Notes: generated by a model not told the origin, from the letters alone. Positions 34,097 through 42,051 are shown, counted from the first letter of the stretch. The stretch is 64,000 nt of DNA from Nocardioides luteus (GCF_000960475.2 NZ_JZDQ02000009.1:62001-126000), one strand, 5' to 3'. Translations and numbers: made by a program.

Positions 34097-35398
34097 CTAG
34101 GCGACCGCCGGCTCCGGCTCTTCCTCGCGCGGGAAGTGGGTCTCCTTGAAACGTACGGCCAGGGCGACCGACGGGCGCATCGCGGCGGCGGCAGCGACGA
34201 TGATGGCGGCGATGACGATCCAGCCGGCGCCGCTGTAGAAGGCGGGGTGCCAGCCCATGGCGAGGAACGTGAACAGGGCGGGGGCCCAGGCACCGCCGAG
34301 CTGGCGGCCGATGCCGGCGACGCCTTCGTACTCGCCTCGTCGGGCCGGGTCCATGAGCTCGGCCTGGAACGCCCAGCCGGCGGAGCCGATGGCGAGCTCG
34401 GCGCCCGTCACGGCGACGTGACCGAGCCAGACCAGGAAGATCGTCAGGACCCCGCGGGTGTCGTGGGTGACCAGCGTGATCGCGCAGGCGGCGACGAAGA
34501 AGGCACTGCTCCACCACACCCGGCGCAACGCGTCGCGGACGCCGTGGACGCCCTTCGAGGTGTAGGCCGGGAGGACGATGCACAGCACCGTGTTGGTCGC
34601 GAAGAGCCAGGCCAGCAGCCAGCGCGGCGAGTCGGTGTAGTTGACCAGCCACAGCGGGATCACGGTGTGCAGCAGCACCTGGTTGGACCACAGCGTGCCG
34701 GTGAACGTCGTCACCAGCAGCCAGCCGACGTTGCGCAACGCACCCGGTCCGGGCACCTTCTCGGCGACCTCGCCGGCCGCGCGGCGCTCGTCGTGAGGCG
34801 CCTTCGGCAGCCGGGTGATCCAGACCGAGTTGGCGATCCCGACCGCCAGCGCGAAGAACGGCACGCCCCACTTGAGGACCGTATCGGTGTCCAGCGCGAG
34901 GGCGATGCCGGCGACCAGGGCGCCGATGGTGAAGCCGAGGTTGAGGCTCGAGTACATGAACGCCTGGGTCTCGACCCGCTCCTTGTCGGGGAGCACATCG
35001 AGGACGTACGCGTTCCGGCCGGCGCCGCCGGCGTTGTTGACCACCTCGAAGACGACGATGACGCACAGGTAGGCCCAGAAGCCGTGGATGAACGGCATCG
35101 TGGCGAACATCATCGCGCTGAGCAGGGCACTGATCGCCCAGATCCGCTTCGGGCCGACGAAGTCGGCCAGCCGGCCCATCGGGTAGGCGGTGATGAAGCT
35201 CGCGATCCCGGCGACTGTCAGGCCGATACCGATCTGCGCCGGGGTCAACCCGACGAACGCGACCAGGTAGAACGCGGCCGCGGTGTTGAACGTCCCGTCC
35301 CCCGCCGCGAAGAGCAGCGACTGCGTCGCCAGACGCTTCGACAACGGCGTCGGCGGAATCAGATTGTCGATGAAACCGGGCAATGCGGGCACGGGCAT
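34097..35398 (-). CDS. MFS transporter
   Basis: 433 residues with 12 predicted helices. The A-like motif GRLADFVGPKR occurs between helices 2 and 3, and the second half repeats the fold after a long cytoplasmic loop (about 200-225). The substrate is unknown. The ATG at 35398 lies close to a 21-bp repeat array that occupies its upstream region. It is convergent with the acyltransferase gene. Confidence 0.88.
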   Translation of the reverse strand: MPVPALPGFIDNLIPPTPLSKRLATQSLLFAAGDGTFNTAAAFYLVAFVGLTPAQIGIGLTVAGIASFITAYPMGRLADFVGPKRIWAISALLSAMMFATMPFIHGFWAYLCVIVVFEVVNNAGGAGRNAYVLDVLPDKERVETQAFMYSSLNLGFTIGALVAGIALALDTDTVLKWGVPFFALAVGIANSVWITRLPKAPHDERRAAGEVAEKVPGPGALRNVGWLLVTTFTGTLWSNQVLLHTVIPLWLVNYTDSPRWLLAWLFATNTVLCIVLPAYTSKGVHGVRDALRRVWWSSAFFVAACAITLVTHDTRGVLTIFLVWLGHVAVTGAELAIGSAGWAFQAELMDPARRGEYEGVAGIGRQLGGAWAPALFTFLAMGWHPAFYSGAGWIVIAAIIVAAAAAMRPSVALAVRFKETHFPREEEPEPAVA

Positions 35399-35455
35399 AT
35401 TCCATCACCGCTACCGGACGAGAAGCATCCGGTTTATCGCCGAGAAGTCGGCCCC
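35399..35455. other. Promoter region of the MFS gene
   Basis: About 57 bp separate the MFS start from the repeat array. On the minus strand TAGCGG lies about 9 nt from the ATG. A decayed repeat unit (35436-35455) shows that the array once reached further. Confidence 0.35.
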
Positions 35456-35637
35456 GTCGGCCGAGACGTCAGTCCCGTCGGCCGAGACGTCAGCCCGGTC
35501 GGCCGAGACGTCAGCCCGGTCGGCCGAGACGTCAGCCCGGTCGGCCGAGACGTCAGACGCGTCGCCCGAGGCGTCAGCCCGGTCGGTCGAGACGTCAGGC
35601 GCGTCGCCCGAGACGTCAGCCCCGTCGCCCGAAGTGG
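35456..35637. repeat. 21-bp tandem repeat array, 8 full copies plus a partial
   Basis: Units begin GTCGGCCGAGACGTCAG and recur every 21 bp from 35456 (35477, 35498, 35519, 35540, 35561, 35582, 35603), with a partial unit at 35624. Copies 2-4 are identical and the later ones drift. A reading frame stays open through the array only because 21 is a multiple of three. It lies between the upstream region of the MFS gene and the end of the blaB-like gene. The same unit occurs at 7057 and, more diverged, at 38575. Confidence 0.92.
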
Positions 35638-35644
35638 CATCGGG

Positions 35645-35699
35645 GTGACGGCTCGGCCGACGTACGTGACGGCTCGGCCGACGTACGTGACGGCTCGGC
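35645..35699. repeat. Second 21-bp tandem array, about 2.5 copies
   Basis: Units begin GTGACGGCTCGGCCGACGTA at 35645 and 35666, with a partial at 35687 that runs to the stop codon of the blaB-like gene at 35700. It shares the CTCGGCCGAC core with the larger array but has a different second half. Confidence 0.85.
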
Positions 35700-36623
35700 T
35701 CAGAAGCGTCGGGAGGCGAGGGCTTCGACGGCGTCGCGGGCGGTGGCGGCGATGGCGAGATCGACGTCGTTCTGGATCCGGGCGGTGCGGTCGGAGTCGG
35801 TGAGTACGGCGATGGCCACGCGGCCGCCGGGGTGGGTGACGACGGCGATCTCGTGCCGCAGGGTGAGGAAGCCGCCGGTCTTTCCGGCGAGGTGGATGTC
35901 GTCGGCGAGCAGGTCGGCGGCGATCCGGTGGGTGAAGACCTGTTTGGCCATCAGCCGGCGCACCATCTCGGTCGCCTCGGGCTTGGCGATCTCGTCACGC
36001 CAGACGCGCACGAGCAGGTCGACACAGGCGCGGGGCGAGCCGACCGTGGCGCGCTCGACGTCGAGCGACTCGATGACGTGCCGGCCGCCCGGCCGGCGCC
36101 CCTCGACCGCCAGCTGGGTGGCGAGGGCGAAGTCGGGGCCGGCGACGCGGGTGGCGTAGTCGTACATCGGCTGCATCCGGTGCCGCAGCCGCAGCCCCTC
36201 GACGCCCCATTCGGCGAGCTGCTCGTCGACCTCCCGCGGCGGGACGAGGTCGAAGAGCGCATCCGCGGCGGCGTTGTCGCTGAGGCCGAGCATCATCAGC
36301 ATCAGGTCGGCGACGGAACAGGTCGCGTCGTGGGCGAAGGCCGAGATGCCGTACGGCCCGTAGCTCCGCTCCGCCGCGCTCAGCGTGACCATCGTGCCGC
36401 CGTCGACCTCCCCGCGGGCGATCCGGTCCGCGACGACCAGGGCAAGCGGCACCTTGGCCACCGAGGCCAGCGGCATCGGCCGGTCGACGCCGACCCCGAC
36501 CTCCTGGCCGGTGTCGATGTCGCGGGCCAGGAACGCGGCGCGTACCTGAAGCGTCTCGAAGCGCTCGGCGGCGGCCTCGGCGAGATCGATCAGGCCCCGG
36601 TCGCTGCCGACGAGCGGACTCAT
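35700..36623 (-). CDS. blaB: Class A beta-lactamase-like regulatory protein (BlaB type)
   Basis: 307 residues without a signal peptide, so probably cytoplasmic. It retains the penicillin-recognising motifs SVAK (Ser54-Lys57), SDN (115-117) and KTG (248-250), but no clear Glu166-type ELN motif. Its ATG overlaps the stop of the LysR gene (ATGA). The order beta-lactamase, divergent LysR regulator, then this protein is that of Streptomyces cacaoi blaL-blaA-blaB, where BlaB is required for induction but is not itself a measurable beta-lactamase. The symbol rests on this synteny. Confidence 0.75.
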   Translation of the reverse strand: MSPLVGSDRGLIDLAEAAAERFETLQVRAAFLARDIDTGQEVGVGVDRPMPLASVAKVPLALVVADRIARGEVDGGTMVTLSAAERSYGPYGISAFAHDATCSVADLMLMMLGLSDNAAADALFDLVPPREVDEQLAEWGVEGLRLRHRMQPMYDYATRVAGPDFALATQLAVEGRRPGGRHVIESLDVERATVGSPRACVDLLVRVWRDEIAKPEATEMVRRLMAKQVFTHRIAADLLADDIHLAGKTGGFLTLRHEIAVVTHPGGRVAIAVLTDSDRTARIQNDVDLAIAATARDAVEALASRRF

Positions 36624-37483
36624 CCGCGCCCCTTCTCAGGGGTGCCGAGACACGCACCGAGCAGAGCGAGCGCCTGCTCGCGGGGGCGGCCGGCGGTCAA
36701 CGGTCCGGGGATTGGCGGCTGCTCGACGAGCCGGTGACCGCGTGACACGGGGTCGACGAAGGGCGACCAGCTCAGCCCGTACGTCACCGCCTCGTGCCGC
36801 GCGCAGACCAGCGTCGCGCGCCCTGCCAGTGCTTCGGCCACCGCGAGCTGGTGCGGCGCGGCGCGCAGGGTGGCCGGTCCGACGCCGGCCCGGTCCGCCA
36901 GCCGTCGCAGTCGGCCGGCGGGGTCGTCCAGGTCTCGCGGGAGAGCCAGCACCTGCGTACGTTCCCCGCCTCTGCGGGGTCGCAGGGCGCTCAACGACAC
37001 GGGCCCCTGCGCGGTCCCGGGCGCGGTGGCCGCACCCAGCGGGGTGACCCAGGTGGCCGCGTCGGGGTCGCACGCCTCGACCAGCCAGGCGGCCGACTCC
37101 GGCGGGTCGGTGGCGGTCCCGGCAAGGCGTACGTCGACGCCTTCCTCCTCCAGCAGCGCGACCAGGCGAGAGAGCGGTGCCGGCTCGCAGCCCGGCGGCA
37201 CCGCGACCACGAACGGCTCCCGCTCGTGCCGGCGGACGCTCTGCAGCAGATGGTCGGCCTGGTCAACCAGATGCCGAGCCCGCGGCAGCAGCGCGTGGCC
37301 GGCGGGGGTGAGGGCGATCTGCCGCCGGCTGCGGTCGAGCAGCTCCACCCCGAGCTCCCGCTCGAGGGCGCGCAACCGACGGCTGAGGAGCGGCTGGTCG
37401 ACACCCAGCTCCAGGGCCGCCTCGGAGACGCTCATCTCATCGGCGACCGCGGTGAAGCCGCGCAGGTGAAGCAGTAGGTCCAC
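36620..37483 (-). CDS. blaA: LysR family regulator of beta-lactamase (BlaA/AmpR type)
   Basis: 287 residues from a GTG at 37483 (VDLLLHLRGF). The N-terminal winged helix (FTAVADEMSVSEAALELGVDQPLLSRRLRALERELGVELLDR) is followed by a type 2 periplasmic-binding-like effector domain. It is divergent from the beta-lactamase gene across 99 bp and overlaps blaB by 4 bp. By analogy with S. cacaoi BlaA and AmpR it should activate the beta-lactamase promoter when the wall is perturbed by beta-lactams. Confidence 0.78.
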   Translation of the reverse strand: MDLLLHLRGFTAVADEMSVSEAALELGVDQPLLSRRLRALERELGVELLDRSRRQIALTPAGHALLPRARHLVDQADHLLQSVRRHEREPFVVAVPPGCEPAPLSRLVALLEEEGVDVRLAGTATDPPESAAWLVEACDPDAATWVTPLGAATAPGTAQGPVSLSALRPRRGGERTQVLALPRDLDDPAGRLRRLADRAGVGPATLRAAPHQLAVAEALAGRATLVCARHEAVTYGLSWSPFVDPVSRGHRLVEQPPIPGPLTAGRPREQALALLGACLGTPEKGRG

Positions 37484-37529
37484 GCGTACAGGATGGCTGA
37501 TCGCCTCGACCTCGTCCCATGTCGGCGAT

Positions 37530-37543
37530 GCATAGGTCCATGC
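37530..37543. promoter_or_regulatory. Candidate LysR-type operator
   Basis: GCAT-AGGTCC-ATGC lies midway between the divergent blaA-type and beta-lactamase genes. LysR proteins bind interrupted dyads of this size. The arms are only 4 bp, so this is tentative. Confidence 0.3.
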
Positions 37544-37582
37544 CGGATCGTCCTTGGACGCCGTCGCCGCGACGGGGTCACG

Positions 37583-38473
37583 ATGCCGGGCATGACCCAC
37601 CCGATCCTCAGCCGCCGCGCCCTGCTGGGCGGAGCCGCCACCGCTGCCGTCGTCGCAACGACCGCCGGTGCCGGTGGCTCCGTCGCGTACGCCGCCGACA
37701 GTCCCTCGATCGACGCCCTGGAGCAGAAGCACCAGCGCCACCTCGGCGTCTGGGCGCAGAACGTGCGGACCGGACGCGTTGTCGAGCACCGTGCCGACGA
37801 GCGCTTCCCGATGCTGTCGACCTTCAAGACCCTGCTCGTCTCCGCGATCCTGCGCGACCTGCCCGCACGTACGCTCCAGCAGCGTCTGACCTGGGACGAC
37901 GCCGACGTCGTCGTCAACTCGCCGGTCACCTCGCTCACGACCCGCAACGGCCTGACCGTGGCGCAGCTCGCCGAGGCGACGATGACGCGGTCCGACAACA
38001 CGGCGGCCAACGAGCTGCTCCAGCTCATCGGCGGCCCGGCCGGCGTGACGTCTCTCGCCCGGTCGCTCGGCGACACCGTCAGCCGGCTCGACCGCTGGGA
38101 GCCCGACCTCAACAGCGCGATCCCGGGCGACCCGCGCGACACCACCTCGCCGCGTGCCATCGCACGGACCTACACGAAGCTGGTGCTCGGCGACGCCCTC
38201 GGCGGTGCGGACCGGGACCAGCTGCTCACCTGGATGCTCGCCAACCAGTCGACCGTCAGCCGGTTCGGCGCCGGGGTTCCGGCCGGCTGGCGGCTCGCCG
38301 ACAAGACCGGTGGTGGTGACTACGCGTCGCGGAACGACGTCGGCGTCACCTGGACCCCCGACGGCGCCCCGATCGTCATCGCCGCCCTCACCCGCTCCGA
38401 CGACCCCGCCGCTCCGCCGCTCGACGCCCCGCTCGCGGACATCGCGGCGACCGTCTGCGCGGAGCTCGGCTGA
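37583..38473 (+). CDS. Class A beta-lactamase
   Basis: 296 residues from the ATG at 37583 (GGGG 6 nt upstream; another ATG three codons later is possible). The N-terminus SRRALLGGAATAAVVA is a twin-arginine signal. Catalytic motifs: STFK (Ser79, Lys82), SDN (137-139), EPDLN (Glu173, the Glu166 equivalent) and KTG (241-243). The enzyme hydrolyses beta-lactams outside the membrane, using Ser acylation and Glu-activated water. All class A residues are present. The divergent LysR gene suggests it is inducible. Confidence 0.93.
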   Translation: MPGMTHPILSRRALLGGAATAAVVATTAGAGGSVAYAADSPSIDALEQKHQRHLGVWAQNVRTGRVVEHRADERFPMLSTFKTLLVSAILRDLPARTLQQRLTWDDADVVVNSPVTSLTTRNGLTVAQLAEATMTRSDNTAANELLQLIGGPAGVTSLARSLGDTVSRLDRWEPDLNSAIPGDPRDTTSPRAIARTYTKLVLGDALGGADRDQLLTWMLANQSTVSRFGAGVPAGWRLADKTGGGDYASRNDVGVTWTPDGAPIVIAALTRSDDPAAPPLDAPLADIAATVCAELG

Positions 38474-38487
38474 CGGGCTGCGCGAGC

Positions 38488-38558
38488 TGTAACACGTCGT
38501 TCGTAGGTCTTCTCGCCCTATCAGGACGACCGGATAGTCCTACGAACGACGTGTTACA
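38488..38558. repeat. 71-bp hairpin, family A copy 1
   Basis: Starts TGTAACACGTCGTTCGTAGG and ends with its complement. The roughly 30-nt middle contains CTCGCCC and CGACCGGATAGTCC, shared with the copies at 47340 and 63528. It lies 14 bp after the beta-lactamase stop and before the convergent dehydrogenase gene, so it can terminate transcription in both directions. Confidence 0.88.
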
Positions 38559-38574
38559 CGTGCGGCGGTCGGAT

Positions 38575-38625
38575 CTCGGCCGACGCACCCGACGCCTCGG
38601 CCGACGCACCTGACGCCTCGGCGGG
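38575..38625. repeat. 21-bp tandem repeat, about 2.4 copies
   Basis: CTCGGCCGACGCACCCGACG... at 38575 and CTCGGCCGACGCACCTGACG... at 38596, then a partial unit ending at the stop codon of the dehydrogenase gene (38626). It shares the CTCGGCCGAC core and 21-bp period with the arrays at 7057 and 35456-35699. Confidence 0.8.
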
Positions 38626-39507
38626 TCAGGCCCCGTACACCGGCTCCGGCTCGGGCGCCTCAGCCAGCAGCTTGCGGAGCGCGGGACCGACGTCGCCGGC
38701 GACCCACCGAGCCCCGGCGTCGGCGGAGGGGCCGTGAGCCCAGCCGTTCTCGACGGTCATCTTCGGACCGTCGATCTCGATGACGCGGCCGGTGATGTCG
38801 CGGGCATCCTCGGAGGCGAGCCACGCGACCACCGGCGAGTTGTCCTCGGGCAGCGCCATGGCGGAGGTGTCGAAGGCGCCCTCGGTCATCCGGGTCTTGG
38901 CGACCGGGGCGATGGCGTTGACGGTGACGCCGTAGCGGGCCATCTCGGCGGCGGCTACGAGGGTGAGGCCCGCGATGCCGGCCTTGGCGGCGGAGTAGGT
39001 GCCCTGCCCGATCGAGCCCTGCAGGCCGGCACCGGAGGAGGTGTTGACGACCCGGGCGTCCCGCTGCCGGCCTGCCTTGGACTCCGCCCGCCAGTAGGCG
39101 CCCGCGTGCCGCAGCGTCGCGAAGTGGCCCTTCAGGTGCACCCGGATCACCGCGTCCCACTCCTCCTCGGAGGTGTTGACGAGCATCCGGTCGCGTACGA
39201 AACCGGCGTTGTTGACGAGGATGTCCAGACCCCCGTACGTCTCGACCGCCTGCCTCACCAGAGCCTCCGCCGCGGCGAAGTCGGCGACGTCGGCGGCGTT
39301 GGCAACCGCCTCCCCACCTGCGGCGACGATCTCGGCGACGACCTGCTCGGCCGGCGACTCACCGGTCCCCTCACCCGCGAGCGAGACGCCGAAGTCGTTG
39401 ACGACCACCTTCGCGCCGTGGCGGGCGAGCTCGAGCGCGTGCGCCCGGCCGATCCCCCGCCCCGCTCCGGTGACGATCGCGATCCGGCCGTCCAAGAGTC
39501 CGGTCAT
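38626..39507 (-). CDS. Short-chain dehydrogenase of the steroid HIP regulon (Rv3548c type)
   Basis: 293 residues from the ATG at 39507 (MTGLLDGRIA) with GGGAG upstream. The Rossmann motif TGAGRGIG, NNAG and the catalytic triad Ser, Tyr-x-x-x-Lys (NTSSGAG ... YSAAKAG) are intact. A longer C-terminal extension (about 260-293) matches the M. tuberculosis Rv3548c subgroup, a KstR2-controlled dehydrogenase thought to oxidise a 3-hydroxyacyl-CoA intermediate. It is divergent from echA20 across two candidate KstR2 operators. Confidence 0.85.
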   Translation of the reverse strand: MTGLLDGRIAIVTGAGRGIGRAHALELARHGAKVVVNDFGVSLAGEGTGESPAEQVVAEIVAAGGEAVANAADVADFAAAEALVRQAVETYGGLDILVNNAGFVRDRMLVNTSEEEWDAVIRVHLKGHFATLRHAGAYWRAESKAGRQRDARVVNTSSGAGLQGSIGQGTYSAAKAGIAGLTLVAAAEMARYGVTVNAIAPVAKTRMTEGAFDTSAMALPEDNSPVVAWLASEDARDITGRVIEIDGPKMTVENGWAHGPSADAGARWVAGDVGPALRKLLAEAPEPEPVYGA

Positions 39508-39553
39508 TGAGTGCTCCCTGCGTCGATACGTACGTCGGTCTTGCCAGCGTGAA

Positions 39554-39569
39554 CCAAGCAACTGCTAGG
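39554..39569. promoter_or_regulatory. KstR2-type operator 1
   Basis: CCAAGCA-AC-TGCTAGG, an inverted repeat of 7+2+7 with one mismatch, lies between the divergent dehydrogenase and echA20. It is one of a tandem pair 19 bp apart. Confidence 0.7.
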
Positions 39570-39572
39570 CTA

Positions 39573-39588
39573 CCAAGCAATCGCTAGG
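39573..39588. promoter_or_regulatory. KstR2-type operator 2
   Basis: CCAAGCA-AT-CGCTAGG, 19 bp from operator 1, so on nearly the same face of the helix. On the plus strand TAGGTT at its right end may belong to the echA20 promoter. Confidence 0.65.
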
Positions 39589-39618
39589 TTAGGCAGTGCA
39601 GAGTCAAGGACGGACGCC

Positions 39619-40362
39619 ATGGGCATCTCCACCGAGATCACCGACGAGCAGATCGCCGTCGTCACGATGAACCACCCGCCGGTGAACGCGCTGCCGGTGA
39701 AGGGCTGGTTCGAGGTCGCCGACGCGGTCACGACCGCCGCCGAGAACGGCGCCCGGGTCGTGATCCTGCGCGCCGAGGGCAAGGGGTTCAACGCCGGCGT
39801 CGACATCAAGGAGATGCAGCAGATCGAGGGATTCGAGGGCATCCTCGGCGCCAACCGCGGCTGCTACGCGGCCTTCAAGGCGATCTACGAGTGCCCCGTC
39901 CCCGTCATCGCCGCGGTCAACGGCTTCTGCCTCGGCGGCGGCGTCGGGCTCGTCGGCAACGCGGACACGATCGTGGCCAGCGACGACGCCTTCTTCGGCG
40001 TACCCGAGGTCGACCGCGGAGCCCTCGGCGCCGCCACCCACCTCAGCCGGCTGGTACCCCAGCACATGCTGCGCACGCTCTACTTCACCGCCCAGACCAT
40101 CACCGCCCAGCGCCTCCACGAGCTCGGCTCGGTCCACGCCGTCGTCCCCCGCGACGACCTCGACGACAAGGCCCTCGAGATCGCCCGGCAGATCGCGCAG
40201 AAGGACCCGCAGGTCATCCGTGCCGCCAAGGCCGCCCTCAACGGCATCGACCCGGTCGATGTGAACGCCTCCTACCGCTTCGAGCAGGGCTTCACCTACG
40301 AGCTCAACCTCGCCGGCGTCGCCGACGAGCGCCGTGACGCCTTCGTGAAGGAGGGCCGATGA
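39619..40362 (+). CDS. echA20: EchA20, ring-opening crotonase-fold hydrolase
   Basis: 247 residues, exactly the length of M. tuberculosis EchA20 (Rv3550). Crotonase features: the oxyanion segment AEGKGFNAGVDIKEM and NGFCLGGGVGLVGNADTI. EchA20 opens the last steroid ring (ring D) of the indene-carboxyl-CoA intermediate by hydrolysis. Its stop overlaps the ipdC ATG (ATGA). AAGGA precedes the ATG, so this gene has a normal leader, unlike several others in the regulon. Confidence 0.9.
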   Translation: MGISTEITDEQIAVVTMNHPPVNALPVKGWFEVADAVTTAAENGARVVILRAEGKGFNAGVDIKEMQQIEGFEGILGANRGCYAAFKAIYECPVPVIAAVNGFCLGGGVGLVGNADTIVASDDAFFGVPEVDRGALGAATHLSRLVPQHMLRTLYFTAQTITAQRLHELGSVHAVVPRDDLDDKALEIARQIAQKDPQVIRAAKAALNGIDPVDVNASYRFEQGFTYELNLAGVADERRDAFVKEGR

Positions 40363-41429
40363 CCACCGCACCCACCTTTCAAACAAAGCTGACCGAGCTG
40401 ACCGGCGTCGACCACCCGATCGTGCAGACCGGGATGGGCTGGGTCGCCGGCCCGCGCCTCGTCTCCGCCACCGCCAACGCGGGCGCGCTCGGCATCCTGG
40501 CCTCGGCCACGATGACGCTCGACGAGCTCGAGAAGGCGATCGTCGAGGTGAAGGGGCGCGCCGACAAGCCGTTCGGCGTCAACCTGCGCGCCGACGCCTC
40601 CGACGCTCCTGACCGCTGCCGGCTCCTCATCGACCACGGGGTGAAGGTCGCGAGCTTCGCCCTCGCCCCGAAACCCGAGCTGATCGCCACGCTCAAGGAG
40701 CACGACATCGTCGTGATGCCGTCGATCGGCGCAGCCAAGCACGCCAAGAAGGTGGCGAGCTGGGGCGCCGACATGGTGATGATCCAGGGCGGCGAGGGCG
40801 GCGGCCACACCGGCGCGGTCCCGACCACCCTGCTCCTCCCCTCCGTCCTCGACGCCGTCGACATCCCGGTCGTCGCCGCGGGCGGCTTCTTCGACGGCCG
40901 GGGTCTCGCCGCGGCGATGGCCTACGGCGCGGCCGGCATCGGCATGGGCACGCGCTTCCTGCTCACCGCCGACTCGGCGGTCCCCGAGGACGTACGCCGC
41001 CGCTATCTCGAGTTCGGCCTCGACGGCACCGTCGTGACCACGAAGGCCGACGGGATGCCGCACCGCCTGCTCCGCACCGAGTTCATCGACACCCTCGAGA
41101 AGGAGGGCGTCACCGCGAAGCTGGCCCGCACGATCAAGCGGACGAGGCAGTTCAAGGAGATGTCCGGCCTCCCCTGGCGGACGCTCGTCAAGGACGGCCG
41201 GAGCATGGTCCACGGCGGCGACCGCACCTGGGCCGAGGTCGTCCTCGCCGCCAACACCCCCATGCTGCTGCGCGCCGGCCTCGTCGAGGGCGACACCTCC
41301 GCCGGGATGCTCTCCAGCGGCCAGGTCGTCGGCCTCCTCGACGACCTGCCGACCTGCGAGGAGCTCGTCGACCGGATCATCGCCGGCGCCGTGGATCGCC
41401 TAAAACATCTGGACGCGACCCACACCTGA
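40359..41429 (+). CDS. ipdC: IpdC, flavin-dependent oxidoreductase of HIP degradation
   Basis: 356 residues of the nitronate monooxygenase (2-nitropropane dioxygenase) family with a TIM barrel that binds FMN: GVDHPIVQTGMGWVAGP at the N-terminus, VMIQGGEGGGHTGAV with the conserved His, and VAAGGFFDGRGLAAAMAYGAAGIGMGTRF for the phosphate. It matches Rv3553 in length and context. IpdC is required for steroid C/D-ring catabolism, acting on an indene-type CoA intermediate. It is translationally coupled to echA20. Confidence 0.9.
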   Translation: MTTAPTFQTKLTELTGVDHPIVQTGMGWVAGPRLVSATANAGALGILASATMTLDELEKAIVEVKGRADKPFGVNLRADASDAPDRCRLLIDHGVKVASFALAPKPELIATLKEHDIVVMPSIGAAKHAKKVASWGADMVMIQGGEGGGHTGAVPTTLLLPSVLDAVDIPVVAAGGFFDGRGLAAAMAYGAAGIGMGTRFLLTADSAVPEDVRRRYLEFGLDGTVVTTKADGMPHRLLRTEFIDTLEKEGVTAKLARTIKRTRQFKEMSGLPWRTLVKDGRSMVHGGDRTWAEVVLAANTPMLLRAGLVEGDTSAGMLSSGQVVGLLDDLPTCEELVDRIIAGAVDRLKHLDATHT

Positions 41430-41446
41430 GCAGCAACCTTGCGCCC

Positions 41447-42016
41447 ATGGTGATCGAGGTTCGCCCGGCAGAGGTGTTCGAGGACGTACGCACCCTCGTC
41501 GGCCCCAAACGGGCCGACGCCAGCGTGTGCTGGTGCCTGAGCTACCGGATCCCGTCGACGATCAACAACAAGATGCGCGGCCAGGAGCGCGGGGAGTTCG
41601 TGCGCAACCTGCTGGCCGACGGCCCGCTGGGCGTGCTCGCCTACGACGGCGACGAACCGGTCGGCTGGGCCGCCGTCGCCCCACGCGCGGACACCACGTT
41701 CGCCCGCAACCGGAAGATCCCGCACGTCGACGACCTGCCGGTCTGGTCCGTCTGGTGCATCCGGGTCCGGCCCGGGCACCGCGGCAAGGGCATCTCGCAT
41801 GCGCTCATCGAGGGTGCCGTCGACTTCGCGCGCGACCGCGGCGCCCCGGCCATCGAGGCCTACCCGCTCGACAACCAGGGCGCGAAGGTCGACCAGACGA
41901 TGGCGTACGCGGGGATCCGCAAGAACTTCGAGGCGGCCGGCTTCACCTGGGCCGCCGACACCACCTCGGTCCTCGCCGGCCACCCACGCATCCTGATGCG
42001 GCGCGACCTGAGCTGA
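41447..42016 (+). CDS. GNAT family N-acetyltransferase
   Basis: 189 residues. The acetyl-CoA binding motif A is WCIRVRPGHRGKGISHALIEGA (about 102-123), with the Q/RxxGxG/A signature. The N-terminal region contains CWCLSYRIP. It begins 17 bp after ipdC, so read-through is likely, but the GNAT family has no known role in steroid breakdown. Its substrate is unknown. Confidence 0.85.
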   Translation: MVIEVRPAEVFEDVRTLVGPKRADASVCWCLSYRIPSTINNKMRGQERGEFVRNLLADGPLGVLAYDGDEPVGWAAVAPRADTTFARNRKIPHVDDLPVWSVWCIRVRPGHRGKGISHALIEGAVDFARDRGAPAIEAYPLDNQGAKVDQTMAYAGIRKNFEAAGFTWAADTTSVLAGHPRILMRRDLS

Positions 42017-42038
42017 CCACCCGGTTGACCACGATCGC

Positions 42039-42044
42039 TACACT
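42039..42044 (+). promoter_or_regulatory. -10 element TACACT, leaderless start
   Basis: TACACT is followed by 7 nt and the GTG at 42052, indicating a separate leaderless promoter for the DUF6412-yidC pair. Confidence 0.45.
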
Positions 42045-42051
42045 GACCTGC

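Noticed and set aside
35456..35637. Possible CRISPR array
   Set aside because: The 21-bp units are contiguous with no spacers, and there are no cas genes.
35283..35648. Open frame with perfect seven-residue repeats (SAETSAR type)
   Set aside because: It exists because a 21-bp tandem repeat keeps the frame open. It lacks a ribosome-binding site and both ends are unrelated to any gene.
38388..38609. A reading frame that encodes CNTSFVGL and TNDVLQ motifs also found near 47340 and 63528
   Set aside because: The apparent protein conservation is simply the translation of the 71-bp hairpin family A. No start site or codon bias supports a gene.
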